Assembly: GCF_026151205.1 (NCBI RefSeq)
Contig: NC_087082.1
Location: 7,447,908-7,511,907 of the forward strand
Source of the DNA: Bolinopsis microptera
Lineage: Eukaryota; Ctenophora; Tentaculata; Lobata; Bolinopsidae
DNA length: 64,000 nt
Direction of reading: 5' to 3'
The first letter of the stretch is position 1; the number at the start of each line of letters is the position of its first letter. The translations under genes were made by a program, and so were the position numbers. This document shows positions 63,877-64,000 of this stretch, piece after piece. Under the pieces are notes generated by a model. It searched no databases. It was not told where the DNA came from and saw only the letters and a list, made by a program, of their open reading frames with translations.

Positions 63877-64000
63877 GATATACTGTTGGGTGGGGGGGGG
63901 GCCGGGGGGGGTATACTGTTGGGTGGGGGGGGGGGGGCCGGGGGGTATACTGTTGGGTGGGGGGGGGCCGGGGGGGGGGTATAGTGTATACTGTTGGGTG
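63877..64000. repeat. G-rich minisatellite (tatactgttgggtggggg...)
   Basis: Units of 30-48 bases with two or more G-runs, continuing past the right edge, in the ARFGEF intron after the first Sec7 exon. The tract can form G-quadruplexes. Confidence 0.85.

Overview
The window is metazoan nuclear DNA: split genes with GT-AG introns, an ARFGEF/BIG gene of animal type, a secreted sushi/F5-8C-type multidomain protein, and a large, nested load of transposons. The complement-control-protein plus ephrin-receptor-like architecture, the Penelope-like, Tc1/mariner, hAT and MULE elements and the AT-rich intergenic DNA fit a non-bilaterian invertebrate, perhaps a cnidarian. That placement is inference; no species-specific marker is visible.

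Three host genes can be built from exons. (1) Plus strand, 816 to about 16606 (perhaps 16757): a secreted or surface protein made of a signal peptide, five tandem fucolectin/F5-8C-like (FTP) domains each on its own 477-bp exon, one unnamed conserved domain, eight degenerate CCP (sushi) domains and two ephrin-receptor-like Cys-rich modules. Every internal junction is phase 1, so modules can be added or lost without breaking the frame. (2) Minus strand, from at least 31723 down to 17092: an unrecognised Ser/Pro-rich protein with KRKLL and S/TP sites. Its penultimate-but-one exon contains an in-frame 17-residue minisatellite whose copies differ only at third codon positions. Genes 1 and 2 are convergent, with ends a few hundred bases apart. 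(3) Plus strand, 56282 to the right edge: the N-terminal part (DCB/HUS region up to the start of Sec7) of an ARFGEF1/2 (BIG) guanine-nucleotide exchange factor.

Mobile DNA fills the introns and the space between the genes. Introns of gene 1 hold a dead LINE (1.76-2.76 kb), a palindromic element (3.15-3.57 kb) and a 1.93-kb TIR element (11671-13601) lying inside a 32-bp minisatellite. Introns of gene 2 hold a Penelope-like element with a GIY-YIG domain that is itself split by two further insertions (19.4-23.8 kb), a hAT MITE, a LINE 3' end with poly(A), a TTAA-flanked 757-bp palindrome, and long CA, poly-C and 10-bp satellites. Between genes 2 and 3 lie a pogo/Tigger-like fragment, two LINEs in tandem (32.57-35.22 kb), a 12.3-kb foldback-like quasi-palindrome (38.97-51.31 kb) with a MULE nested in one arm, another dead LINE (51.4-53.0 kb), a mariner-type MITE and a fragment of a recurring nuclease-like domain.

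The most striking theme is tandem repetition anchored on splice junctions. A 5' splice site of gene 1 is repeated about 90 times, a 3' splice site of gene 2 about 12 times (in frame), a branchpoint plus 3' splice site of gene 3 five times, and two 5' splice sites of gene 3 are duplicated once.
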